A stretch of 64,000 nucleotides of DNA, taken from G965240365 sp965240365 (GTDB lineage Bacteria; Pseudomonadota; Gammaproteobacteria; Eutrophobiales; Eutrophobiaceae). The notes under the pieces were generated by a model, which did not search any database, was not told the origin of the DNA, and was given only the letters and a program-made list of their open reading frames with translations. Position 1 is the stretch's first letter. Each line of letters begins with the position of its first letter. The translations under genes and the position numbers were made by a program. Where the stretch lies: the NCBI GenBank assembly GCA_965240365.1, contig OZ251218.1:930001-994000 (forward strand), read 5' to 3'. This document shows, in pieces, positions 25,784-35,560 of this stretch.

Positions 25784-26647
25784 CTACACGGCAATGCGCC
25801 GCCGGGTCAACAGCGACAGCAGATTGCCAATCCGGTCGCGCAGCGCCCGGCGGTCGATGATCATGTCTATATCGCCATGTTGCAGCAGGAATTCACTGCG
25901 CTGAAAGCCCTCCGGCAATGTCTGCCGGACCGTCTGTTCGATCACCCTCGGGCCGGCAAAGCCGATCAGGGCGTTGGGCTCGGCGATATTGATATCGCCC
26001 AGTGTGGCCAGACTGGCGGACACGCCGCCCATGGTCGGGTTGGTCAGCACCGAGATATAGGGTAGATTTTTGCGCCGCAACAGCCCGAGCATAGAGGCGG
26101 TTTTTGCCATCTGAAGCAGGGAAAACAGGGCCTCCTGCATCCGCGCGCCGCCGCTGGCCGAGAAACAGACGAAGGCCGCGTCCCGTTCGATGGCCGCCTC
26201 CACCGCCAGGGCAAAACGCTCTCCCACCACGGACCCCATGGAACCGCCCATAAAATCAAACTCAAAGGCCGCGGCCACCACGGGCAGCCCCTTGAGCGAA
26301 CCCGCCATCACAACCAGCGCGTCGCTTTCGCCGGTGTTCTTTTGCGCCTGATGCAGGCGGTCTTTGTAGCGCTTGCCGTCACGAAATTTAAGCATGTCCA
26401 CGGGCCCTATCGCGGCGCCGATTTCCTCCCGCGCGCCCGCGTCCAGAAAGCCTTGCAGGCGAAGGCGGGCCGCAATACGCATGTGCTGGCCGCATTTCGG
26501 GCAAACTTCAAGATTGCGCTCCAGTTCGGCCCGGTACAGCACGGCATTGCAGACCTCGCATTTGGTCCAGACGCCCTCCGGCACGGTGCGGCGATTGGCG
26601 CCGTTGGTCTTGCGGCGCGAGGGCAGTATCTTTTGAAACCAGCTCAT
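25784..26647 (-). CDS. accD: acetyl-CoA carboxylase carboxyltransferase subunit beta
   Basis: A 287-residue subunit that forms malonyl-CoA with AccA. The N-terminal zinc ribbon uses Cys30, Cys33, Cys49 and Cys52. The crotonase-fold core contains FDFMGGSMGSVVGER, FSASGGARMQE and PTMGGVSASLATLGD. Its ATG overlaps the end of trpA by 4 bp, so the two are translationally coupled. Confidence 0.96.
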   Translation of the reverse strand: MSWFQKILPSRRKTNGANRRTVPEGVWTKCEVCNAVLYRAELERNLEVCPKCGQHMRIAARLRLQGFLDAGAREEIGAAIGPVDMLKFRDGKRYKDRLHQAQKNTGESDALVVMAGSLKGLPVVAAAFEFDFMGGSMGSVVGERFALAVEAAIERDAAFVCFSASGGARMQEALFSLLQMAKTASMLGLLRRKNLPYISVLTNPTMGGVSASLATLGDINIAEPNALIGFAGPRVIEQTVRQTLPEGFQRSEFLLQHGDIDMIIDRRALRDRIGNLLSLLTRRRIAV

Positions 26648-27465
26648 GGTCCCGCCCCGGACGGCGCGTCAAGGGCCTGCCGCATGGCGCCCATAAAGGC
26701 CGTGATCTCCTGTTTCAGTTTTTCGGTATTTTCGGCGTGCTCAGCGATCCGCTCAACCAGGGCGCTGCCGATGATCACGCCGTCGCTGATCCGGCCGACC
26801 GCGGCCGCCGTTGCCGCATCCTTGATCCCGAATCCAACCCCGATCGGCAAATCGGTGTGGGCGCGTATGTGCGCCAGTTTTTTGGCAACCAGGTCCACGT
26901 TCAGCCGATCGCTGCCGGTGACTCCCTTCAGGGAGACATAATAGACATAGCCTGAAGCGGCCGCGCAGATGCGCGCCAGTCGCTCGGCCCGGGTCGTTGG
27001 AGACAACAGAAAGATCGGGTCCAGGCGCCGGGCCCGGAGCGCCTTCAGCAACGCGGCCGATTCTTCCGGCGGCATATCGACCACCAGGATGCCATCGGCC
27101 CCGGCCTCGGCCGCCTGCCGGGCAAAGGCCTCATAGCCCATTACTTCTATGGGATTGAGGTAACCCATTAAAATGACCGGGGTAGTCTGATCGGCCGCCC
27201 TGAATGCGCTGACGATTTTGAAGACGGTATCGGTATGGGTGGATTTTGCCAGGGCCCGCTCGCTGGCGCGCTGGATAACCGGGCCATCGGCCATCGGGTC
27301 GGAAAAGGGGACGCCGAGTTCAATGAGGTCGGCGCCGGCTGCAACCAGCGCCTGCATCAATTCCACGCTGAGATCGGGGGCCGGATCGCCGGCCGTGATA
27401 AACGGGATCAATGCCTTCCTGTTCCGCGCCTTGAGGGCACTGAAACACGCCTGAATTCTGCTCAT
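26644..27465 (-). CDS. trpA: tryptophan synthase alpha chain
   Basis: A 273-residue TIM-barrel enzyme that cleaves indole-glycerol phosphate to indole. The catalytic residues Glu49 (LIELGVPFSDP) and Asp60 (DGP) fall at the same numbers as in E. coli. I start at ATG 27465 (MSRIQACF); a TTG two codons earlier is possible. It lies 151 bp after trpB and overlaps accD. Confidence 0.95.
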   Translation of the reverse strand: MSRIQACFSALKARNRKALIPFITAGDPAPDLSVELMQALVAAGADLIELGVPFSDPMADGPVIQRASERALAKSTHTDTVFKIVSAFRAADQTTPVILMGYLNPIEVMGYEAFARQAAEAGADGILVVDMPPEESAALLKALRARRLDPIFLLSPTTRAERLARICAAASGYVYYVSLKGVTGSDRLNVDLVAKKLAHIRAHTDLPIGVGFGIKDAATAAAVGRISDGVIIGSALVERIAEHAENTEKLKQEITAFMGAMRQALDAPSGAGP

Positions 27466-27616
27466 AGACAAATTATAGCCGGAAACACGGGCGGAAACCG
27501 GATAAGCGGCGGCTCACGATTATGCATTGCGTATCTTCTGTTGAGAAAGCCATATTTTCCGGCCTGACAGGGCCGGACGAAAAAACGCAAGTTTACACGA
27601 AATATAATGATGTGTT

Positions 27617-28855
27617 TTACGAAAGCGTTATGCCTTCATGCGCCGCCACGGTCTGAATATCCTTGTCGCCGCGCCCGGACAGATTGACGACAATTATCGC
27701 ATCCCGGGCCATTTCGCGGGCGATTTTTGCGGCATAAGCCAGGGCATGGCTTGATTCCAGCGCGGGAATGATGCCCTCTATGCGGGTCAGGGCATGAAAC
27801 GCCTCCAGCGCCTCGCTGTCGGTTACCGAGACATAGTCGGCCCGGCCCGTATCCTTTAACCAAGCATGTTCCGGCCCCACGCCGGGATAGTCGAGGCCGG
27901 CCGAGACAGAATGCGTTTCGATAATCTGGCCGTAATTGTCTTCGATTAAATAGGTGCGGTTGCCGTGCAGGACCCCGGGCCTGCCGGCGCTGAGCGAGGC
28001 GGCATGCCGGCCCGTCTCAAGGCCGGCGCCCGCCGCCTCGACCCCGTAGATCACGACATCCTGGTCGTCCAGAAAAGGATGGAACAAGCCGATGGCATTG
28101 GAACCGCCGCCGACACAGGCCACCAGCGCGTCCGGCAGACGGCCAAGCTGATCCAGACACTGCCGGCGCGCCTCGCGGCCCGCGACCGCGTTAAAATCGC
28201 GCACCATGGCCGGGTAGGGATGCGGCCCGGCGACGGTGCCGATGATATAAAAGGTGTCATCGACATGCGTCACCCAGTCGCGCATGGCTTCATTCAGGGC
28301 GTCTTTGAGGGTCCTTGAACCGGACTCGACCGGTATCACGGCGGCCCCCAGTAATTTCATCTTAAACACGTTGCTGGACTGCCGCCGGATATCTTCCGCC
28401 CCCATATAGACGATACATTCCATGCCATAACGGGCCGCGACCGTGGCCGAGGCGACCCCGTGCTGACCGGCGCCGGTCTCGGCAATGATGCGCCGCTTGC
28501 CCATGCGCCGGGCGAGCAGCGCCTGGCCCACGGTGTTATTGACCTTGTGCGCGCCGGTATGATTGAGGTCTTCCCGCTTGAGGTAAATCTGCGCGCCGCC
28601 CAGTTTTTCGCTCCAGTGCCGGGCGTGATAGAGCGGCGAGGGGCGGCCCACGTATTGTTTCAGGTCATGCTCGAATTCGGCCAGAAATTCGGGCTGCCGG
28701 GCATATTGATGATAGGCCAGTTCCAGTTCTTCCAGCGGCCCCATGAGGGTTTCGGCGACAAACCGCCCGCCGTAGGGGCCAAAGTGACCGCTCCCATCCG
28801 GCATGATTGTCAACGACTCAGCCAGGATTTCCGCACTGCTCTGTAGCTTCGCCAT
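27617..28855 (-). CDS. trpB: tryptophan synthase beta chain
   Basis: A 412-residue PLP enzyme that joins indole and serine. With the start at 28855 the PLP lysine is Lys104 in HTGAHKVNN; the phosphate loop is CVGGGSNAIG. A start at 28804 (MPDGSGHFGPYGG) would avoid the overlap with trpF but lacks a ribosome-binding site, whereas 28855 has GAGG. The downstream 27466-27616 gap has no gene. Confidence 0.95.
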   Translation of the reverse strand: MAKLQSSAEILAESLTIMPDGSGHFGPYGGRFVAETLMGPLEELELAYHQYARQPEFLAEFEHDLKQYVGRPSPLYHARHWSEKLGGAQIYLKREDLNHTGAHKVNNTVGQALLARRMGKRRIIAETGAGQHGVASATVAARYGMECIVYMGAEDIRRQSSNVFKMKLLGAAVIPVESGSRTLKDALNEAMRDWVTHVDDTFYIIGTVAGPHPYPAMVRDFNAVAGREARRQCLDQLGRLPDALVACVGGGSNAIGLFHPFLDDQDVVIYGVEAAGAGLETGRHAASLSAGRPGVLHGNRTYLIEDNYGQIIETHSVSAGLDYPGVGPEHAWLKDTGRADYVSVTDSEALEAFHALTRIEGIIPALESSHALAYAAKIAREMARDAIIVVNLSGRGDKDIQTVAAHEGITLS

Positions 28856-29477
28856 ACACGGCCTCACGAATAAAATTAATCATCTTGTCCGGGTCTTTTT
28901 TGCCGGGCCGGGATTCAACCCCGCCACTGACATCCACCGCATAGGGCCGGACCCGGGCTACGGCCTGTCTTACATTGGACACATTCAGGCCGCCGGCAAG
29001 GATAATGCGTTTGGCCCGTTGCTTGGGGATCCGGCCCCAGTCAAAGCAGCGCCCGGTGCCGCCCGGGTTACCCTTGACGTAGGTGTCCAGCAACAATGCC
29101 CCGGCGCCCGGACAGGCGCGGGCCTCATCGGATAAATCGACCGTCTCGCTCATGCGCACGGCCTTAATATACGGCTTGCCATACAGACTACAAGATTGCT
29201 CGCTTTCCTGTCCATGAAATTGCAATGTGTCCAGCGCGACCCGATCCAGCACCCGCCGGATATGATCCTGGCCGGCATCGACAAAAACCCCAACGCAACT
29301 GACAAATGGCGCGACCCGCCCCGCTATCTCGGCGGCGGTGTTGATATCCACGCGGCACGGGCTGCGCGGATAAAACACCAGCCCAATCGCATCCGCGCCC
29401 GCGACGACGGCGGCTTCGGCATCGGCCGGACTGGTTATGCCGCAGATTTTAACACGGGTGCGGGCGGGCGTTGCCAT
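28818..29477 (-). CDS. trpF: phosphoribosylanthranilate isomerase
   Basis: A 219-residue TIM barrel converting phosphoribosylanthranilate to carboxyphenylamino-deoxyribulose phosphate. VKICGIT carries the catalytic cysteine (Cys12) and YAVDVSGGVES the catalytic aspartate. The start at 29477 (MATPARTRVKICGI) lies inside the 3' end of truA; the frame stays open further upstream but that would not resemble the family. Confidence 0.94.
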   Translation of the reverse strand: MATPARTRVKICGITSPADAEAAVVAGADAIGLVFYPRSPCRVDINTAAEIAGRVAPFVSCVGVFVDAGQDHIRRVLDRVALDTLQFHGQESEQSCSLYGKPYIKAVRMSETVDLSDEARACPGAGALLLDTYVKGNPGGTGRCFDWGRIPKQRAKRIILAGGLNVSNVRQAVARVRPYAVDVSGGVESRPGKKDPDKMINFIREAVYGEATEQCGNPG

Positions 29478-30273
29478 TGTCCATCTCCAAAAGCCTGATC
29501 CTGTCGGCCAGCGGCGCGGGTTCAGGTATGCCGAAGCGCGCGGGATAGCGGACATTGACCAGATATAAGCCATCCGCCGGCGCTGTCACCCCGGCCGCGG
29601 CGCGGTCTTTTGCCGCCAGCGCCGCGCCGGCCCAGCCGGTCTCTTGCTCCCCGCGGCCAATGGCCAGCAGGGCGCCGGCGATATTTCTGACCATGTGTTG
29701 TAAAAAACCGCTGGCGCTGATCGTGATCACGATAAATTCCCCGAGCCGCGTCAGCCTAAGATCGTACACCCGGCGCACCGGCGATTTTGCCTGACAGGCG
29801 GCCGCCCGGAATGAGCTAAAGTCATGTTCGCCGATAAGACCGCGGGCCGCCTCGGCCATTTTATCCATATCAAGTTCACGGCATTCCCAACTCACGAGGC
29901 CATGCAGCAGCGCGGGGCGCGAGCGGCGATTTAAAATAATATATTGATAGGTTCTGCCGGTGGCGCTGAAGCGGGCATGAAAGTCCTCATCCATCGGCCT
30001 CGCCCAGGTCACGGCCACATCCCCGGGCAGCCTGCTGTTGGTCCCCAGCACCCACCCCTGCAACGGCCTGATTGCCGGGGTTTCAAAGTGGACAACCTGC
30101 TGAATGGCGTGCACGCCGCGGTCGGTGCGGCCGGCGCAGACCACCGCAACGGGTTGATCCGCGATCTCCGCCAGCGCGGTCTCCAGGGTTTCCTGCACGG
30201 TGGGCGCGTCATTCTGCCTCTGCCAGCCCAGGTAACGGCGGCCCTGATACTCAACGCCGAGCGCAATCTTCAT
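29449..30273 (-). CDS. truA: tRNA pseudouridine(38-40) synthase
   Basis: A 274-residue enzyme that modifies the anticodon stem of many tRNAs. Asp51 in CAGRTDRGVHA is the catalytic residue. ILNRRSRPALLHG and FLQHMVRNIAGALL are further family motifs. It overlaps the start of trpF by 29 bp, a common arrangement. Confidence 0.95.
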   Translation of the reverse strand: MKIALGVEYQGRRYLGWQRQNDAPTVQETLETALAEIADQPVAVVCAGRTDRGVHAIQQVVHFETPAIRPLQGWVLGTNSRLPGDVAVTWARPMDEDFHARFSATGRTYQYIILNRRSRPALLHGLVSWECRELDMDKMAEAARGLIGEHDFSSFRAAACQAKSPVRRVYDLRLTRLGEFIVITISASGFLQHMVRNIAGALLAIGRGEQETGWAGAALAAKDRAAAGVTAPADGLYLVNVRYPARFGIPEPAPLADRIRLLEMDNGNARPHPC

Positions 30274-30296
30274 GATCGACCCCTGCTCAAACCGGG

Positions 30297-30414
30297 GATA
30301 AGATTAATGGCGGGCATAGCCGGAATTCATTTATCACTCCGGCGCCGATTCCCGGATTCCGGCTTGCGCCTGGCTGTAACAGGCAAGTCCCGGATGGACT
30401 TATTCAGCGCTTCC
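30297..30414. repeat. decayed repeat with a family A end, overlapping the fimV stop
   Basis: The right end 30385-30414 reads as a family A terminus (ATGGACTTATTCAGCGCTTCC). Left of it are a variant palindrome (CCTGGCTGTAACAGGCAAG) and two CCGGAATTC/CCGGATTCC hairpin arms like those at 20905-20960. The fimV stop codon at 30400-30402 lies inside the terminus. Confidence 0.55.
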
Positions 30415-33015
30415 CTGAAGCTGGTCCGATAGTTCCCCGGCCTGCTTCTTCTGTTCGGCGTTGCCCTTGGCCATTACCTCGTCCAGTATGGCCGTGGCGC
30501 TTTCCTTGTCACCGATCTCTACATAGGCCCTGGCGAGATCAAGCTGGGTCGCAATCTGGTCTTCCAGGCTTTGTTCCTGCGGTTGATCGGCGCGCGGAAT
30601 CAGGACTGTCTCGATCTCGTCATCGGCCGCAGGCGGCTGCTCCGGCCCGGCGTCAACATCCGCTCCGGCCGCGGCCTCGCCCTCGCCTTCGGCGCTCACG
30701 TCTTCAGAGCGGATTTCCTGATGCGGCGTTGCATCGGTGGTATAAGAAGGAGTGTCGTCGAATTCCGAAAGATCGAGATCAATGTCGGCAGTAGCCGCCG
30801 GCTTGGAATCGTGGTCGAATTCCGACAGGTCCAGTTCGATATCGGCATCCGCTTCGGCGCTCCGCGCCTGATCCGGCGATATTTCATCGGCGCCGGCGGC
30901 TTCGGCCAGCCCGGACGCGGCGGAAATATCACCTTCCTTTTCCTCCGCGGCCGGGTCAAAATCCAGCAGGGCCTCTTCAGCCTTGGCGCGCGCGGCCTCT
31001 GCCGCGGCGGTCTCGGCCGATTTTTCGGAATCACCGTCCAGGCCGGCATCATCGGCCGGGATGTCGGCCAGACCGCCGACCGGCGTGACATCCGTGATAT
31101 CCTGAAATTCTTCCCGCGATTCTTCGCCTTGAACCGCATCTTCATCCGCCTGTTCCTGTTGCTCTGCCTGTTGTTCTTGTGCCTGTTCCTCTGCCTCTGC
31201 CTGTTCAAACAGGGGCCGCTCCGGTGACATCTCCGACCACATGGCCATGGCCGTGCCCCAATGCTCGCCTTCACCGCCGGTCAATTCATGCAGCGCCCGG
31301 GCCGCCTCTTTATAGGCCTCGGCGTTGCCCGAGGTATAAAAGACTTCCAGCAGCTTGATATGGAATTCGGGATTATCGGGATGGGCCGCGATGGCATCGC
31401 GCGCGATGGCTTCGGCCTGGTCGAATTGCTCAAAGGCGAGATAGGTGTTGACCTCGCGCGACGGGTCTTCTTCGGGTTCGTCTTCAACGATCATCCCGGC
31501 CTCTTTGCCCGTGCGCGGGCCTGTTTTTTGTTCCTGCTTGCCGGATCCGGTCTTGCTGTCGGTGCGGTCTTTTTCCGGAGCGGCTTGCTTGCCGGCGCCA
31601 TCGTCCGTATCCGCGGCGGTCATCCCGGCAGCTTGCGCGTCAGCCCAGGGCAATGCCTCATTGCCGCCCGCATCCGGGCCGGCGGCCATATCACCGGCCT
31701 CGTCCGCCCCGCCCCTGAACAAACGCAACAATAGCAGGATGATCACGACAAGCAAAAGGCCGCCGCCAACCAGGAAGACCAGCGGGTTGTCAGAGAACAG
31801 CGCCCTGATCGAACTCAGATAAGTATTGGATGCGCCGTTTTCGGCCATTGGCGCTTCTTGTTCTACAGCGGCCGATTCCGGCAAGGCCGTCGGCGCCGTT
31901 TCCCCTGGTTCGGCGCTGGCCATCATGGCCTCGGCCCTGCTCAGTTGCGCCTGCAAGGCGGCCATTTCATTGTCTTTCAGAGACAGCAGGCGCTTGAAAT
32001 CTTCAATCAGGATCTCGTTTTCATTGAGCCGGTCCTCAAGTTCCAGATTTTCCCGCCTGAGTGATTCGATAGATTCCTGCGCCAGGATCAACTCCTGGCT
32101 GACGCCCCCTGCCATAGCCACCTGTTGGTTCATGCCATCGGAGCCATTGGGGCTGATCAGCCTCAGTTCCGAGTCCGGCCCGGCCGGGGTGATAGCGGAT
32201 ACCGGAGTATCTTCGGCCACGGTTTCCGCCAGGGGATCCGCCGCGGGGCGCTCGCCGATGGCAGCGGCGGCGTTATACCTTGTCGTATACCAGGCGGCAT
32301 TCTGCGCCCGCACTTCCGTCAGGATCGCGGCGTTGTCCAGCGCATTGATCTCGTTCTCGCTCGGCATGCGCAGGGTTCGGCCATACATGAGCCCGTTGAT
32401 ATTTTGCTGGATGAAGGCCTCGGGGTTCGCCCTGAGCAGGGCCAGCATCATTCGATTGATACTTATTGAAGCAGACGGGCGTGTGGAGATGGCAATAGCC
32501 CACAGGGTCTCATTAGCCACGGTCGGGCCGTAATCGCCGCCGCTGTAATTTATCCTGCCGGCCGCGGCCGGCAGGACAGGGCGGGCGGCGGCCGGACTGA
32601 ATTCGGTTATGCGGTTATTCGGATTATACAGCGGCGGGTCGAGCAGGACGGTGTATTCACGAAAGAGCCGGCCGTTTGACCAACTGACTTCAACCAGAAA
32701 ATTCAGGAAGGGCTCGCGGATGGGTTCGGCGCTGGTGATATGAATGGTGTCCGCCCCCCTTTCAGCACGGTCCAGGCTAAACCTGAGCCGGCTCAGAACG
32801 GCGGGCCGGTCAATATTGACCCTGGCAAAGGCGGCGCTGCCGGCCAGCCGGACCGTGAGGGAATCAAGTTCGTCGGCGCTGGTGGAAAGCAGGCGGATGC
32901 GAGCGTCAAAGGGTTCATTCAGGACCGAATTTAATTTCAGTTTGCCGAGACCCAGCGCGCTGGCCAGCGACGGGATTAAAAGCAGTAAAAAAATGCCGCA
33001 GAGTTTCTTGTTCAT
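30400..33015 (-). CDS. fimV: FimV-like pilus assembly / polar landmark protein
   Basis: An 871-residue inner-membrane protein. From the start at 33015 it has a signal peptide (residues 1-20), the FimV N-terminal domain (about 21-130), a LysM peptidoglycan-binding region (about 160-220), a coiled coil (308-365), one membrane helix (411-431), a long acidic region rich in Ala, Glu and Asp with near-repeats such as DIDLDLSEFD, and the conserved C-terminal domain (about 820-866). FimV organises type IV pili and polar components. The last residues GSAE and the stop come from a family A repeat end. Confidence 0.9.
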   Translation of the reverse strand: MNKKLCGIFLLLLIPSLASALGLGKLKLNSVLNEPFDARIRLLSTSADELDSLTVRLAGSAAFARVNIDRPAVLSRLRFSLDRAERGADTIHITSAEPIREPFLNFLVEVSWSNGRLFREYTVLLDPPLYNPNNRITEFSPAAARPVLPAAAGRINYSGGDYGPTVANETLWAIAISTRPSASISINRMMLALLRANPEAFIQQNINGLMYGRTLRMPSENEINALDNAAILTEVRAQNAAWYTTRYNAAAAIGERPAADPLAETVAEDTPVSAITPAGPDSELRLISPNGSDGMNQQVAMAGGVSQELILAQESIESLRRENLELEDRLNENEILIEDFKRLLSLKDNEMAALQAQLSRAEAMMASAEPGETAPTALPESAAVEQEAPMAENGASNTYLSSIRALFSDNPLVFLVGGGLLLVVIILLLLRLFRGGADEAGDMAAGPDAGGNEALPWADAQAAGMTAADTDDGAGKQAAPEKDRTDSKTGSGKQEQKTGPRTGKEAGMIVEDEPEEDPSREVNTYLAFEQFDQAEAIARDAIAAHPDNPEFHIKLLEVFYTSGNAEAYKEAARALHELTGGEGEHWGTAMAMWSEMSPERPLFEQAEAEEQAQEQQAEQQEQADEDAVQGEESREEFQDITDVTPVGGLADIPADDAGLDGDSEKSAETAAAEAARAKAEEALLDFDPAAEEKEGDISAASGLAEAAGADEISPDQARSAEADADIELDLSEFDHDSKPAATADIDLDLSEFDDTPSYTTDATPHQEIRSEDVSAEGEGEAAAGADVDAGPEQPPAADDEIETVLIPRADQPQEQSLEDQIATQLDLARAYVEIGDKESATAILDEVMAKGNAEQKKQAGELSDQLQGSAE

Positions 33016-33121
33016 GGTCACTTTAAATTCCTTGCATTCAATTTTGCGCGCGGGCAATCAGGCCACGCCGAACCCGTTATTCCCCAAAACGGAATCTGTC
33101 AATAGCATTAATAGCATAAGA

Positions 33122-34147
33122 TTACAAATGATGTTTTACCAGAAATTCAGCAATTTGAACACTGTTTAATGCGGCGCCCTTCCTGACATTATCAGAAACC
33201 ACCCACATATCAAGCCCGCGCGGATGCGAGATGTCCGCGCGAATCCGGCCCACGAACACCGCGTCTTCGCCGGCGGCCTCGGTAACCGCGGTCGGATAAC
33301 CGTCAGCGGCGGGGTCATCCAGCACCACGACTCCCGCGGCTTCGCGCAGCAAGGCGCGGGCCGTGGCCGCGTCTATCTTGTCCCCGGTTTCAATGTGGAC
33401 GGCCTCCGAGTGGCCATAGAAGACCGGCACCCGGACCGCGGTCGGATTGATCATGATGCTGTCATCCTCCAGAATCTTGCGGGTCTCCCAGACCATTTTC
33501 ATCTCTTCCCTGGTGTAGCCGTTATCCTGAAAGGCGTCAATGTGGGGCAGGGCGTTAAAGGCGATCTGTTTGGGATAGACCGCGCGCCTTGCCGGTCTGG
33601 CATTCAGCAGATCCGCGCTCTGTTCGGCCAGTTCCCGGATGGCCTCTTTGCCCGTGCCCGAGACGGCCTGATAGGTGCAGACATTGACGCGCCTGATCCC
33701 GACCGCGTCATAAATCGGTTTCAGGGCCACCACCATCTGTATGGTCGAGCAGTTCGGGTTGGCGATAATGCCCCGGTTTTTATAGGCGGCTATGGCATGC
33801 GGGTTGACCTCGGGCGTCACCAGGGGAATATCATCGTCATAGCGAAACTCGGAGGTATTGTCGATCACCACACAGCCGGCCGCGGCCGCCCGCGGCGCAT
33901 GAATCCTCGACACGGCCGCGCCGGCGGAAAAGAGGCCGATCTGCGCCCGGCTGAAATCAAACCGGGCCAGGTCCTGCACCGTCAGCCGGGTATCCCGGAA
34001 CGGGATCTGTTTGCCCTCCGAGCGCTGGCTGGCCAGGGCATAAACCTCGCCGATGGGCAACGCCCGCTGTTCCAGTATCGACAGCAGGGTCTCCCCCACG
34101 GCGCCGGTCGCGCCGACAACGGCGATATTCAATGTCTGTGTGCTCAT
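33122..34147 (-). CDS. asd: aspartate-semialdehyde dehydrogenase
   Basis: A 341-residue enzyme of the lysine/threonine/methionine pathway. GATGAVG (residues 12-18) binds NADP, Cys133 in NPNCSTIQ is the nucleophile and the substrate loop TYQAVSGTGKEAIREL follows. It lies between fimV and leuB in the usual order. A family A MITE separates it from leuB. Confidence 0.95.
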   Translation of the reverse strand: MSTQTLNIAVVGATGAVGETLLSILEQRALPIGEVYALASQRSEGKQIPFRDTRLTVQDLARFDFSRAQIGLFSAGAAVSRIHAPRAAAAGCVVIDNTSEFRYDDDIPLVTPEVNPHAIAAYKNRGIIANPNCSTIQMVVALKPIYDAVGIRRVNVCTYQAVSGTGKEAIRELAEQSADLLNARPARRAVYPKQIAFNALPHIDAFQDNGYTREEMKMVWETRKILEDDSIMINPTAVRVPVFYGHSEAVHIETGDKIDAATARALLREAAGVVVLDDPAADGYPTAVTEAAGEDAVFVGRIRADISHPRGLDMWVVSDNVRKGAALNSVQIAEFLVKHHL

Positions 34148-34179
34148 AAATCAGGGTGTTTATAACGTATGATGTTTAA

Positions 34180-34379
34180 GGAAGCTCTGAATAAATCCAT
34201 CCTGGATTTCCCTGCCTGCTGCAGGCAGGTCAGAGCACGCAAGGTGAAAATGCGATTTTCACCTTGCTTCAAAATCAATGACTTGCATCATTGCCAAGTT
34301 ATTGATTCTGGGGCGGTACGCCTGCCTGCTGCAGGCAGGTCCCTGTACCGCAGGAAACTCTGATTCAATCAGAGTTTCC
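34180..34379 (+). mobile_element. family A MITE, 200-bp form with two 19-bp inserts
   Basis: Flanked by TTAA at 34176-34179 and 34380-34383. It carries the palindrome CCTGCCTGCTGCAGGCAGG at 34211-34229 and 34321-34339. The right-hand TTAA holds the stop codon of leuB. Confidence 0.9.
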
Positions 34380-35468
34380 TTAAGCGCCGGGGTCTGACAG
34401 GGCCTGGATAACCGCATCGCCCATCGCTTCGGCGCCCACCAGCCGCGTGCCCGCGGAATAAATATCCTCGGTGCGCAAACCGTCACTCAAGACCCGGTCG
34501 ATGGCCTGTTCAAGCTGCCGGGCGAGCGCGGCTTCGGCCAGCGAATGACGCAGCAACAGGGCCAGGGAGAGCAGGGTTGCCAGCGGATTGGCCGTGTCCC
34601 TGCCGGCGATATCCGGCGCCGAGCCATGAACCGGTTCATACAGGCCGCGGCCGTCAGCGGCCAGCGAGGCCGAAGGCAACATGCCGATGGAGCCGGTCAA
34701 CATGCCCGCCAGATCAGATAAAATATCGCCAAACAGATTGGTCGTGACCATCACATCAAACTGTTTCGGCTCGCGCGCCAGTTGCATCGCGGCATTATCC
34801 ACATACAGGTGTTGCAGTTCGATAGCGGGATAATCGGCCGCGATACGGCTGACGGTCTCGCGCCACAACTCGGTGGCCTCCAGCACGTTGGCCTTGTCAA
34901 CGGAACAGACCCGGCCCTGCCGTTTGGCGGCGATGTCAAAGGCCACGCGCGCGATCCTTTCAATCTCGCTCTCGCTATAAACCAGGGTATTCAGGCCCTG
35001 CCGCTCTCCGTTTTCAAGCCGCCTGATGCCGCGCGGCTCGCCAAAATAAATGCCGCCGGTCAATTCACGCACGATCATGATATCCAGACCGCTGACCCGC
35101 TCCGGTTTTAAGGCCGAGGCCGAGGCCAGTTGCGGGAACAGCATGGCCGGGCGCAGGTTGGCAAACAGCCCCAGCCCCGCGCGGATCGCCAGCAGGCCGC
35201 GTTCCGGCCTGAGCGAACGCTCGATCCCTTCCCATTTTGGCCCGCCGACCGCGCCCAGCAGCACCGCCGCGGACTGCCGGGCCCGGGCCAGGGTCTCCTC
35301 CGGCAAAGGTTCGCCCAGCGCGTCGATGGCGCTGCCGCCGATCAGCCCGTGCTCCAGTTCTGCCTGCAGGCCCCGTTCACGGATCAGATAGCGCAGGACT
35401 TTCTCTGCCTGCCGCATGATCTCGGGGCCGATCCCGTCGCCGGGCAGGATGAGTATCTTTCTGTTCAC
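34380..35468 (-). CDS. leuB: 3-isopropylmalate dehydrogenase
   Basis: A 362-residue NAD-dependent decarboxylating dehydrogenase of leucine synthesis. GDGIGPEIM at the N-terminus, TGGIYFGEPRG, the metal/catalytic set around VDKANVLEAT and NLFGDILSDLAGM are typical. The stop codon (34380-34382) lies in the TTAA duplicated by the adjoining MITE. The leftward order leuB-asd-fimV-truA is conserved in gammaproteobacteria. Confidence 0.95.
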   Translation of the reverse strand: MNRKILILPGDGIGPEIMRQAEKVLRYLIRERGLQAELEHGLIGGSAIDALGEPLPEETLARARQSAAVLLGAVGGPKWEGIERSLRPERGLLAIRAGLGLFANLRPAMLFPQLASASALKPERVSGLDIMIVRELTGGIYFGEPRGIRRLENGERQGLNTLVYSESEIERIARVAFDIAAKRQGRVCSVDKANVLEATELWRETVSRIAADYPAIELQHLYVDNAAMQLAREPKQFDVMVTTNLFGDILSDLAGMLTGSIGMLPSASLAADGRGLYEPVHGSAPDIAGRDTANPLATLLSLALLLRHSLAEAALARQLEQAIDRVLSDGLRTEDIYSAGTRLVGAEAMGDAVIQALSDPGA

Positions 35469-35560
35469 CCCTTGAATAATGGAAAATGGATAATGGCTAA
35501 TTGATAATTTTTGTTTTGAGTCATTGCGCGCTTCATTGTCAATTATCCATTATCAATTTT

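Noticed and set aside
30670..31220. Long plus-strand frames across the acidic part of fimV
   Set aside because: They are low-complexity antisense of the Glu/Asp/Ala-rich region with no homology features.
35470..35560. AT-rich inverted repeat after the DMT exporter gene
   Set aside because: Arms are short and imperfect and it matches no other repeat in the window; may simply be a terminator region.
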